Source of the DNA: Gemmatimonadales bacterium
Lineage (GTDB): Bacteria; Gemmatimonadota; Gemmatimonadetes; Palauibacterales; Palauibacteraceae
Direction: 5' to 3'
Length of the DNA: 7,146 bases
NCBI GenBank assembly: GCA_030636765.1
Contig: DAOVWI010000113.1
Coordinates: 1 to 7,146 of the forward strand
Shown in pieces: positions 1 through 5,739 of this stretch; the stretch's first letter is position 1, and each line of letters begins with the position of its first letter. The notes under the pieces were generated by a model. That model was not told the DNA's origin. It saw only the letters and a list, made by a program, of their open reading frames with translations, and ran no database searches. A program made the translations under genes and the position numbers.

Positions 1-15
1 AGAGTTGACCCTACG

Positions 16-44
16 TTGACTCCTTCACTGTAGTGTATCATACT
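16..44 (+). promoter_or_regulatory. Sigma70-like promoter of the toxin-antitoxin module
   Basis: A -35 hexamer TTGACT (16-21) lies 17 bp from a -10-like CATACT (39-44), so one element has 5/6 and the other 4/6 consensus bases at the ideal spacing. The predicted transcription start falls about 7 bp further on, at 51-52, which is the antitoxin start codon itself. GTTGAC also occurs at 4-9, 11 bp upstream of the copy at 15-20, but it has no matching -10. The stretch is visibly AT-richer than the rest of the window. This is inferred from sequence only. Confidence 0.5.
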
Positions 45-58
45 CATTGTAATGAGTA
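41..58. promoter_or_regulatory. Palindromic operator overlapping the antitoxin start
   Basis: TACTCATT (41-48) and AATGAGTA (51-58) are perfect inverted copies separated by two bases. The site covers part of the -10 element and the ATG at 52-54. Ribbon-helix-helix antitoxins are known to bind short palindromes at their own promoters, usually as a complex with the toxin, so this is the obvious candidate operator for autoregulation. The palindrome is seen directly; its function is inferred. Confidence 0.6.
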
Positions 59-306
59 AAAGGCTTCAGGTCATCCTGGATGACGAGGAAATGAGCGAAC
101 TTCGAGAGGTCGCCAAGAGGAACCGGATGAGCGTCGCCGAGTGGGTCCGCCAAGCCCTCAGAGCGGCACGACGGCGCGAGCCTGTTCATTCCCGCGAACA
201 GAAGTTGGCGGCTCTGCGAACGGCTTGTGAGCACGCGTTTCCTGCCGGAACGATCGAGGAGATGTTGGAGGAGATCGGCCGCGGGTATCTCGGTAGCGGC
301 GATTGA
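52..306 (+). CDS. Ribbon-helix-helix (CopG/VapB-like) antitoxin
   Basis: An 84-residue protein with the layout of a ribbon-helix-helix antitoxin. A short basic beta strand (about residues 3-10, KRLQVILD) is followed by helix A (11-23) and helix B (about 26-41, MSVAEWVRQALRAARR), which together would form the DNA-binding dimer. The C-terminal half is charged and ends in an amphipathic segment, TIEEMLEEIGRGY (67-79), of the kind that wraps the partner PIN toxin and blocks its active site. The gene starts at ATG 52; no Shine-Dalgarno sequence precedes it, which fits the promoter placing transcription start at the ATG. Its stop overlaps the toxin start by 4 bases, so the two are probably translationally coupled. 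The protein should repress its own promoter through the palindrome at 41-58. The family call is strong; assignment to a named VapB subgroup is not possible from sequence alone. Confidence 0.87.
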   Translation: MSKRLQVILDDEEMSELREVAKRNRMSVAEWVRQALRAARRREPVHSREQKLAALRTACEHAFPAGTIEEMLEEIGRGYLGSGD

Positions 307-698
307 TCTTCATCGACTCCAACATTCCCATGTACCTCGTGGGAACGTCTCACCCGCACAAGCTCGACTGCCAGCGCTTGCTGGAGCGCGCCGTAGCCGA
401 AGGATCTCGCCTCGTGACCGATGTGGAGGTTCTCCAAGAGATCCTCCATCGCTACAGCTCCGTTCGGCGAATGGACGCGGTGCAGCCAGCGTTCGAGGCC
501 TTGCTTGGTATCGTCGACGAGGTGTTTGCGCTCGAGCTCCAGGACGCACAACGGGCGAAGGAACTGCTGCTGGGTGTGAAAGGTCTGTCGGCCCGGGACG
601 CCGTTCATCTGGCCACCATGGAGCGATACGGCGTGCGACAGATCCTCAGCTTCGATAAGGGCTTCGACGTCTATCCGCTCGTAACGAGGATCAGCTGA
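303..698 (+). CDS. PIN-domain ribonuclease toxin (VapC-like)
   Basis: A 131-residue single PIN domain, normal length for a VapC-type toxin. The acidic residues that bind Mg2+/Mn2+ in this family are present: D5 in FIDSN, E46 in VLQEIL, D99 in SARDAVHLA, and D118 in LSFDKGFD, with D122 nearby. Such toxins are sequence-specific endoribonucleases, often cutting tRNA or rRNA, and are held inactive by the cognate antitoxin. The start must be the TTG at 303: the first ATG (codon 10) would remove D5 and the first beta strand. TTGA overlaps the antitoxin stop (303-306), and there is no clear ribosome-binding site, so translation is probably coupled to the antitoxin. The gene ends 43 bp from the convergent dehydrogenase stop. 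The RNA target cannot be read from sequence. All catalytic positions are intact, so the toxin should be active. Confidence 0.88.
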   Translation: MIFIDSNIPMYLVGTSHPHKLDCQRLLERAVAEGSRLVTDVEVLQEILHRYSSVRRMDAVQPAFEALLGIVDEVFALELQDAQRAKELLLGVKGLSARDAVHLATMERYGVRQILSFDKGFDVYPLVTRIS

Positions 699-716
699 CG
701 TCGGGTTTCCGGCGGT

Positions 717-742
717 CCATGACGGCGATCCGGTTGACGGGC
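717..742. repeat. 26-bp direct repeat, copy 1 (just past dehydrogenase stop)
   Basis: These 26 bases match 1278-1303 at 25 of 26 positions; the only difference is A at 722 against G at 1283. The copy abuts and overlaps by one base the stop codon of the PQQ dehydrogenase gene. Read on the minus strand it continues in the dehydrogenase frame, after the stop, as PVNRIAVM, whereas the internal copy reads PVNRIAAM. The match is direct observation; its origin is unknown. Confidence 0.85.
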
Positions 743-2781
743 TACGGTCCACGCGCCGGTGGCAGGCTGAACGCCACCACGTAGTCGCCGTCGCCGAAGG
801 TGCCGCCACCGCCGGCCGAGATGACCACGAACTGGCGGCCGTCGGCCTCGTAGGTCATGGGCGTGGCGCGGCCCCACGCAGGCAGGTCGGCTTTCCAGAG
901 CTCCTCGCCCGTCTCCACGTCGTAGGCTCGAAACCCCTCGTCGATGGCTGCGGCGATGAACACGAGGCCACCGGCCGTAATGATCGGGCCGCCGAGGTTG
1001 GGCGATCCGAGGCCGGACGGAGGCTGCGATCCCGAGTCGTCGGCCGGCAGCGTGCCGAGCGGCACGTTCCAGGCGCGCTGGCCCGTCCGGAGGCTGACGG
1101 CCACAAGCTCGCCGAAGGGCGGTGGCGTACAGGGGATGCCGGACGGGGCGCGGAGCAAGCGCCGACGCATGGCGTAGGGCGTGCCACGCATCACGTTGTA
1201 TTCGTAGCCGAGGCTGAGCCGGTCGGACTCTGCCTCCGCGCTATCGCGGCTGAAGCCGTCGGCCGGGATGAGCTGCACCATGGCGGCGATCCGGTTGACG
1301 GGCACGACGGCCAGCTGACGCTCAGGATCCCAAGCCAGCCCGCCCCAATGGGCCCCGCCCACGTTGGAGGGAATGACCAGCGTGCCTTCGAGGCTGGGCG
1401 GCGTGAAGGCCCCCTCGTTCCGGAGCCCGGCGATCCTCTCGCGGCACGCGTCCCGCTCTTCCGGCGTCGCGCCGAAGACGTCGTCGAGGGAAAACGAGTG
1501 CGGGCTTAGAGGCTCGATCTCCGCCGTGAAAGGCTGCGTGGGCGAGCTCTGCTCTCCAGGGATGTCGGAGACCGGGACCGGACGCTCTTCCACGGCGAAG
1601 ATCGGCTCTCCCGTCTCCCGGTGCAGGACGAAGATCTGGCCCGTCTTCGTGGCCTGGAGGACGGCCGGCACCCGCTCGTTGCGCAGCACCAGTTCCACCA
1701 ATGCTGGCGGGGAGGCGTTGTCGTAGTCCCAGAGGTCGTGGTGGACCGTCTGGAAGCTCCATACGACCTCGCCCGTCTCGGCGCGTAGCGCGACGATCGA
1801 GTTGGCGTAGCGGTTGTCGCCAAGTCGCTCTCCGCCGTAGTAGTCCGGCGCCGGGCTCGACGTGGGCGCCAACACCAGCCCGCGCTCCGGATCGACGACC
1901 ATGGTCGACCAGACGTTGGCCGCACCCGTGCGGACGGCACTGCCCTCGAGCCACGTCTCGTAGGCGGGATCCTCCGGATCCTGCGGGATGGGGTCCCAGC
2001 TCCAGCGGAGCTCCCCCGTCCGCGCGTCGAACGCGTGGATCTCCCCGCTGGCCGGTGCCGTGCGGCTGTTGTCGGCGATCGCCGAGCCCGTGATCACGAG
2101 CCCTGCAACGACGACGGGTGGCGAGGTGATCTGGTAGGCCGGGTACTCGAACGGTGCGATTCGCAATAGTTGTCGGATGTCGATCGTGCCCCCGCGACCG
2201 AAGCCCGCGCACGGCTGGCCGTCCGCCCCGTTGAGGGCAATCAGGCGGGCATCGATCGTAGCGACGAAGATCCGCCGCCCGCACGCCGAGCCTTCCCCTG
2301 CTTCCGGATCTGACCAGCCGGTGACACCCCGGTTGGCGAAGTCCCCGTAGTCCTCGTTCCGGTCGATCTCGGGGTCGAAGGTCCAGAGCTCCGCACCCGT
2401 CGCCGGATCGAGCGCGATCACCCGCCCCAGCGGCGTCGCCAGATACATCGTGCCCTCCAGAACGATGGGCGTCGCCTCCAGCTTCGGCTCCTCGCGGGTA
2501 CGGAAGCGGGCGTCCGACTCTCCCGTGTCGTAGCGCCACGCCAACTCTAGCCCGGCCACGTTCGAGCGATCGATCTGATCCAGGGAGGAGTAGCGGGTGC
2601 CCTGCGGATCGGCGCCCACCACGGCCCAGTCGGAGCCCGCGTAGGCCTGCTGCCTATCGAGGGTCGGGTCGGAGTCGGCCGAAGCGCTGCTGGAGGCCGG
2701 CTTGGGCGAACAAGCGCCCGCAGCGAGCGTGATCGATGCGGCCATGGGAAGAAGAACGGAAAGGGTCGATGTCCTTGGCAT
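742..2781 (-). CDS. PQQ-dependent dehydrogenase, glucose dehydrogenase type, lipoprotein
   Basis: A 679-residue quinoprotein of the membrane glucose/quinate-type dehydrogenase family, expected to oxidise a sugar or alcohol in the periplasm using pyrroloquinoline quinone and pass electrons to the respiratory chain. At least six beta-propeller blade motifs of the form A-x-D-x-x-TG-x-x-x-W recur (near residues 123, 250, 331, 385, 561 and 619). Family signatures include QITSPPVVVAGLVITGS (217-233), QTVHHDLWDYD (344-354) with the likely catalytic Asp, a Lys in ATKTGQ (379), NVGGAHWGG (473-481), and LGSPNLGGPI followed by the C-terminal WGRATPMTY block. There is no N-terminal five-helix anchor as in E. 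coli Gcd and no CxxCH haem site. Instead a short signal ends in AAGAC, with Cys24 as the probable lipidated residue. ATG 2781 is preferred over GTG 2811 because GGAG (2791-2794) lies 9 nt upstream. The hydrolase gene lies upstream on the same strand. The substrate is unknown. Confidence 0.88.
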   Translation of the reverse strand: MPRTSTLSVLLPMAASITLAAGACSPKPASSSASADSDPTLDRQQAYAGSDWAVVGADPQGTRYSSLDQIDRSNVAGLELAWRYDTGESDARFRTREEPKLEATPIVLEGTMYLATPLGRVIALDPATGAELWTFDPEIDRNEDYGDFANRGVTGWSDPEAGEGSACGRRIFVATIDARLIALNGADGQPCAGFGRGGTIDIRQLLRIAPFEYPAYQITSPPVVVAGLVITGSAIADNSRTAPASGEIHAFDARTGELRWSWDPIPQDPEDPAYETWLEGSAVRTGAANVWSTMVVDPERGLVLAPTSSPAPDYYGGERLGDNRYANSIVALRAETGEVVWSFQTVHHDLWDYDNASPPALVELVLRNERVPAVLQATKTGQIFVLHRETGEPIFAVEERPVPVSDIPGEQSSPTQPFTAEIEPLSPHSFSLDDVFGATPEERDACRERIAGLRNEGAFTPPSLEGTLVIPSNVGGAHWGGLAWDPERQLAVVPVNRIAAMVQLIPADGFSRDSAEAESDRLSLGYEYNVMRGTPYAMRRRLLRAPSGIPCTPPPFGELVAVSLRTGQRAWNVPLGTLPADDSGSQPPSGLGSPNLGGPIITAGGLVFIAAAIDEGFRAYDVETGEELWKADLPAWGRATPMTYEADGRQFVVISAGGGGTFGDGDYVVAFSLPPARGP
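1278..1303. repeat. 26-bp direct repeat, copy 2 (inside dehydrogenase gene)
   Basis: Partner of 717-742, with 25 of 26 bases identical and offset by 561 bp, a multiple of three. Here it encodes PVNRIAAM in the propeller strand after NVGGAHWGG, a conserved position in the family, so this copy is probably the original and the other one the derivative. Confidence 0.85.
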
Positions 2782-2790
2782 CAAGTGCAT

Positions 2791-2794
2791 CTCC
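2791..2794 (-). promoter_or_regulatory. Ribosome-binding site deciding the dehydrogenase start
   Basis: On the minus strand GGAG stands 9 nt before ATG 2781 (2779-2781). The upstream in-frame GTG at 2811 has no purine-rich sequence before it, and the protein from ATG 2781 begins directly with a compact signal peptide. This supports the shorter start. Confidence 0.55.
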
Positions 2795-2797
2795 GGG

Positions 2798-2829
2798 GGC
2801 TGTAGGCTCACTAGCGGGACGTTACAGCC
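2798..2829. repeat. Inverted repeat in the leader of the dehydrogenase gene
   Basis: GGCTGTA (2798-2804) and TACAGCC (2823-2829) are perfect complements separated by 18 bases. In the minus-strand transcript the stem would lie just upstream of the GGAG ribosome-binding site. It could be a protein-binding site or a leader stem affecting translation; chance is also possible with 7 bp arms. Confidence 0.35.
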
Positions 2830-2857
2830 AGTAGCGCCCCTGGCTCAACCGCACGCG

Positions 2858-2877
2858 GAAGCCAAGCGCCTGGCTTC
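2858..2877 (-). terminator. Intergenic hairpin after the serine hydrolase gene
   Basis: GAAGCCA (2858-2864) pairs perfectly with TGGCTTC (2871-2877) around a 6-base loop, beginning 5 bp beyond the hydrolase stop on the minus strand. No run of T follows on that strand, so it is not a textbook intrinsic terminator. It may instead be an mRNA-stabilising or partial-attenuation hairpin between two co-directional genes. Confidence 0.35.
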
Positions 2878-2882
2878 ACCGG

Positions 2883-4355
2883 CTACCGAACCTTGAGGTA
2901 CCAGTTGCTGTGCGTCTTGTATCGCGTGACGGCGCCGTCGTCGTCAACCTCGAACACGAACTCCTGCCCCAGCACCTCCTCGTCGTCCTTTCGGACCAGG
3001 CGGAAGCTGTGCTCGCCCGTCTTCTTCAGCTGGAAGAGGCCCTCTTTCGGGTCGCGCGTCCTCAGCCACAGGATCGCGAGTCCGTCTTCCCAGCGGAGGA
3101 CCGCCATCTGGCCCCAGATGGAGTCGTAGATCCCCGTGTAGCGATCGAGCTCGGGATCTCGCTCGGGAACTTCGCCCTCCTCGTCGAGCGCCTCTGCGAC
3201 GGCGGGGGCGATGATATCGAACGCCTTCGACGTGTAGAACCCGACCTCGGAACCTATGCTGTTGGTCAGCACGATCACTGCGATCTTCGACTTCGGCTCC
3301 AACCGGAAGTGCGTGTAGTATCCCGGGCAGCCCCCGCCGTGGCTGACGAAGGTGCGGTCGCCCTCGCGCGACACGGCGAAGCCCAGGCCCCAGGTGGTCT
3401 CCCAGTCGGGATCCACCCACCAGACGCGGTGCATCTCGCGGAGCGTGGACTCCCGCAGCACATCGTCCCCCGCACCGGACAGCGCCCGGTTCTGCCACAT
3501 GGCGAACTTCGCGAGGTCGCCGACGTTGGATGCGAAGCCGGCGGCTGGCGCTATTCCACGGGTCTGGAACGGCGCCACGACGATCCGCGATCCGTCCCTC
3601 TGCCGGGCCGTGTATCCAACGGCTAGCCGATCGCCTCGGAGATCCACCGGCACCTCCGTGAAGGTGTCCGTCATGCCCAGCGGATCGAGAATCCGTGACC
3701 GCATATACTGGCCGAACGGCTGGCCGGAAACGGCCACGACGACCTCGCCGGCGAGCGTCAGCCCGAGGTTCGAGTATTGGAAGTACCGGGACGCCGGGTA
3801 GAGAGTCTCCTGCTCCGATAGGCGGGCAACGATCTCGTCATGGGTCGGGAACGGATAGTCTTCGGCCGTCCAGTACGGAGAATCCGACTCTCGAGGTAGG
3901 CCCGCCGAGTGCGTCAGCAGGCCGCGGATCGTGATCGGGCCGTCGTCTGGATGCGCATCGCGAATGTCCAACCAGGGAAGGTACTCAGACACCGGATCGT
4001 CCAGGCGCAGGCGTCCGGCGTCCCTTTGCTGCAGGACGGCGACGCTGGTAAACAGCTTGGAGATCGAACAGATGCTGTACAGGGTCTCGGGCGTGGATCC
4101 CTTCCCGGTTTCCGGGTCGGCGAACCCAAAGGCGTTGGACGCGATAAGCTCCTGATCGTGAACGACCCCGAGCGAGAGCCCGGGGACGGCATCGATCGCG
4201 GCCTGGTACTCGACCCACTCCTCCCAAGCGCGCACGGCGTCGGCCACCCGAGGGTCGTCGGCGACTCTTCGAGACGCCTCCTGGGCACCCGCCGGCCGGG
4301 CGGCATAACACACGAGACACAGCAGGAATATCGATCGGATCGTAACACGAATCAT
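2883..4355 (-). CDS. Exported serine hydrolase, beta-lactamase (class C)/esterase fold
   Basis: A 490-residue secreted protein of the serine beta-lactamase-related superfamily, which includes AmpC, EstB-type esterases and D-amino-acid peptidases. Residues 1-24 form a signal peptide with an AGA|Q cleavage site. The catalytic SxxK is S97-I-S-K100, the YxN motif is Y194-S-N196 in FQYSNLG, and the third motif is H339-G-G, the HxG form usual in esterase-like members instead of KTG. A separate C-terminal domain (about 400-490) is strand-rich and acidic, like the lipocalin-like extension seen in many family members. The start is ATG 4355, preceded by a strong purine-rich AGGAGAAGGAG (4362-4372) with 6 nt spacing; the longer open frame back to 4631 runs into the divergent desaturase gene and is not credible. 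It is the first gene of a probable two-gene unit with the dehydrogenase. Whether the substrate is a peptide, ester or lactam cannot be told. Confidence 0.9.
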   Translation of the reverse strand: MIRVTIRSIFLLCLVCYAARPAGAQEASRRVADDPRVADAVRAWEEWVEYQAAIDAVPGLSLGVVHDQELIASNAFGFADPETGKGSTPETLYSICSISKLFTSVAVLQQRDAGRLRLDDPVSEYLPWLDIRDAHPDDGPITIRGLLTHSAGLPRESDSPYWTAEDYPFPTHDEIVARLSEQETLYPASRYFQYSNLGLTLAGEVVVAVSGQPFGQYMRSRILDPLGMTDTFTEVPVDLRGDRLAVGYTARQRDGSRIVVAPFQTRGIAPAAGFASNVGDLAKFAMWQNRALSGAGDDVLRESTLREMHRVWWVDPDWETTWGLGFAVSREGDRTFVSHGGGCPGYYTHFRLEPKSKIAVIVLTNSIGSEVGFYTSKAFDIIAPAVAEALDEEGEVPERDPELDRYTGIYDSIWGQMAVLRWEDGLAILWLRTRDPKEGLFQLKKTGEHSFRLVRKDDEEVLGQEFVFEVDDDGAVTRYKTHSNWYLKVR

Positions 4356-4361
4356 GGCGGG

Positions 4362-4372
4362 CTCCTTCTCCT
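4362..4372 (-). promoter_or_regulatory. Ribosome-binding site deciding the serine hydrolase start
   Basis: The minus strand reads AGGAGAAGGAG, ending 6 nt before ATG 4355. The translation from that ATG begins at once with a signal peptide, which settles the start against the 92-codon longer open frame. Confidence 0.75.
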
Positions 4373-4516
4373 GGAGGCCTAGCGTCGAGCCTGGCCGAAG
4401 GCCGCGGAGCCGGCCGGGCAGGCGCGACGGCCGCGTCCAGTTCCATGGTCTCGGAAGTCGCTGTCGCTTAGTTTGCGTCTGTCGTACCCACCCCACGTCT
4501 AACACGGCCGATTGCG

Positions 4517-4522
4517 AGGAGG
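4517..4522 (+). promoter_or_regulatory. Ribosome-binding site deciding the desaturase TTG start
   Basis: A perfect AGGAGG lies 5 nt before TTG 4528. No ATG or GTG in frame lies nearby, and starting here gives a protein whose length and N-terminus match the DES1 family. Confidence 0.75.
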
Positions 4523-4527
4523 CACGC

Positions 4528-5511
4528 TTGTCATTTGGACCGGAGGGTTTCTCATACTCCGCCGAGCCGGCGCCGCACAAGGCGCGAACGCAAGCCATTC
4601 TCCGGCAGCACCCCGATGTGCGCAAGCTCATCGGGAGGAACCCCTACAGCTTCCTCGCGATCGTCGGGATCGTTGCCCTGCAGCTGGCCGCGGCCGCATG
4701 GGTCGTGGGCAAGCCCTGGTGGGTCGTGCTCCTCCTCGCATATACCGTCGGAGCCGTCGCGAACCACGCGCTATTCGTGCAGATGCACGAGTGCACCCAC
4801 AACCTCATCTTCAAGAAGCGCGTCCTGAACACGCTGGCGGGCTGTCTGGCCAACATCCCCAGCGTGTTTCCGGCCTCCGTTTCGTTTCAGCGCTACCACC
4901 TGAAGCACCACGCCTATCAGGGGGTCTATGAGCTGGACGCGGACATCCCCAGCGAGTGGGAAGCCAAGTGGGTCGGCAACTCCTCGATCCGGAAGGCGAT
5001 CTGGTTGGCCCTCTTTCCCATCTTCGCGACCTTCCACACGCTGCGGATCAAGGAAGTGCAGGTCTTCGACCGGTGGATCCTCCTGAACTGGGCCATAGTG
5101 GTCGGCGCCGACATATTGATCGTGCTCACGCTCGGCTGGACCGCCCTTCTGTACCTCCTGGCCTCGATGTTCTTCGCCGCCGGTCTGCACCCACTCGGAG
5201 CGCGCTGGATCCAACGTCACTATCTGATGGGCTCTCCGCAGGAGACATACAGCTACTACGGCGCCCTGAACCGGGTCGCGTTCAACGTCGGATACCACAA
5301 CGAGCACCACGACTTCCCGTCCGTGCCCTGGCACCGCCTGCCCCGCCTGAAGGCGGCGGCCTCGGAGTGGTACGACGGTCTCGAAGCGCACCACTCGTGG
5401 ACCCGGCTCCTCTTCCGCTACGTCTTCGATTCCGAGATCACCCTGTATTCACGAATGCTCCGCGAGGACCGCGGGGGCGAGAAGACCTACAGAGCTGGAA
5501 GCGACGCTTAG
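4528..5511 (+). CDS. Membrane desaturase, sphingolipid delta-4 desaturase (DES1)-like
   Basis: A 327-residue integral membrane di-iron desaturase, close to the length of human DEGS1 (323). Three histidine boxes are intact: HECTH (87-91), HLKHH (124-128) and HNEHH (257-261). Recalled DEGS1 features match throughout: ISFKRYH-x-x-HH against VSFQRYHLKHH, DVDIP against DADIP, GLHP, HETYSYYGPLN against QETYSYYGALN, FNVGYHNEHHDFP (identical), and YSRM near the C-terminus. The first ~38 residues (GFSYSAEPAPHKARTQAILRQHP region) also resemble the DES-specific N-terminal domain, which ordinary acyl desaturases lack. Hydrophobic segments lie at about 42-62, 64-85, 153-170 and 184-222. In eukaryotes the enzyme puts the 4,5-trans double bond into dihydroceramide; here a ceramide or another acyl lipid is possible. 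The TTG start is chosen on AGGAGG spacing and protein length. It stands alone, divergent from the hydrolase; no serine palmitoyltransferase or ceramide synthase is in view. Family call is strong, substrate inferred. Confidence 0.9.
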   Translation: MSFGPEGFSYSAEPAPHKARTQAILRQHPDVRKLIGRNPYSFLAIVGIVALQLAAAAWVVGKPWWVVLLLAYTVGAVANHALFVQMHECTHNLIFKKRVLNTLAGCLANIPSVFPASVSFQRYHLKHHAYQGVYELDADIPSEWEAKWVGNSSIRKAIWLALFPIFATFHTLRIKEVQVFDRWILLNWAIVVGADILIVLTLGWTALLYLLASMFFAAGLHPLGARWIQRHYLMGSPQETYSYYGALNRVAFNVGYHNEHHDFPSVPWHRLPRLKAAASEWYDGLEAHHSWTRLLFRYVFDSEITLYSRMLREDRGGEKTYRAGSDA

Positions 5512-5516
5512 AGAAC

Positions 5517-5533
5517 GGCCGGCGCCGCCGGCC
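5517..5533 (+). terminator. GC hairpin after the desaturase gene
   Basis: GGCCGGC (5517-5523) pairs perfectly with GCCGGCC (5527-5533) across a 3-base loop, starting 5 bp beyond the desaturase stop. Only TTGCT follows, so the U-tract is poor and termination efficiency is uncertain. Confidence 0.45.
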
Positions 5534-5609
5534 TTGCTAGCCGCCCGCCTTATCCGCTCTGCTTCGGGTCGTAGGCCATGCTGTGCCGCATGGACTCGCC
5601 AACACAAGC

Positions 5610-5638
5610 TTGCCTTATGGCCGGCAACCGTCTACAGT
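5610..5638 (+). promoter_or_regulatory. Candidate promoter of the beta-barrel gene
   Basis: TTGCCT (5610-5615) and TACAGT (5633-5638) are separated by exactly 17 bp, each with 4 of 6 sigma70 consensus bases. The start would lie near 5645, giving an untranslated leader of about 95 nt. The remaining part of the 228-bp gap (5512-5739) holds the upstream hairpin and nothing else I can name. Confidence 0.4.
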
Positions 5639-5723
5639 ATGCGCCGATTTCGCGCTGAACATACCATGGCGTACGGAAGAGCCGTATCGATGCGTTCAGG
5701 GCGAAGGTAACCCGGAATTGGTG

Positions 5724-5729
5724 AGGAGG
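5724..5729 (+). promoter_or_regulatory. Ribosome-binding site of the beta-barrel gene
   Basis: AGGAGG lies 10 nt before ATG 5740 and only 1 nt before the in-frame GTG at 5731. The GTG is too close to be used with it, so ATG 5740 is preferred; the G-rich continuation to 5731 may also pair, shortening the effective spacing. Confidence 0.65.
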
Positions 5730-5739
5730 GGTGAGAGAT

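Larger units (their letters stand above)
4356..4527. other. Divergent intergenic region between hydrolase and desaturase
   Basis: These 172 bp separate the two divergent start codons and must carry both promoters. Apart from the two ribosome-binding sites, I see no hexamer pair that stands out. On the plus strand TTGCGT (4473-4478) has a reasonable -35 look, but only a poor -10 follows. The hydrolase-proximal half is very GC-rich with short GGCC-type inverted repeats; the desaturase-proximal half is less so. Confidence 0.5.

Noticed and set aside
227..658. 143-residue plus-strand frame inside the toxin region
   Set aside because: Arg/Gly/Ala-rich frame shifted against the clear PIN domain; typical shadow in GC-rich DNA.
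186..809. 207-residue open frame on the minus strand across the toxin-antitoxin genes
   Set aside because: It lies opposite both toxin-antitoxin genes, has low-complexity Arg/Ser/Thr composition at its start, and no ribosome-binding site or recognisable domain.
1322..2539. 405-residue minus-strand frame inside the dehydrogenase gene
   Set aside because: Arg/Gly/Ala-rich shadow of the propeller gene, which has all its family motifs in the other frame.
2782..2811. GTG 2811 as the dehydrogenase start
   Set aside because: No ribosome-binding site; ATG 2781 has GGAG at 9 nt and gives a clean signal peptide.
2910..3626. 238-residue plus-strand frame opposite the serine hydrolase
   Set aside because: Antisense shadow; the hydrolase frame has all three catalytic motifs.
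4356..4631. 92-residue N-terminal extension of the serine hydrolase
   Set aside because: It would run through the divergent intergenic region and over the desaturase start; the signal peptide and strong ribosome-binding site are at ATG 4355.
4771..5394. 207-residue minus-strand frame opposite the desaturase
   Set aside because: Antisense shadow with biased composition and no motif.
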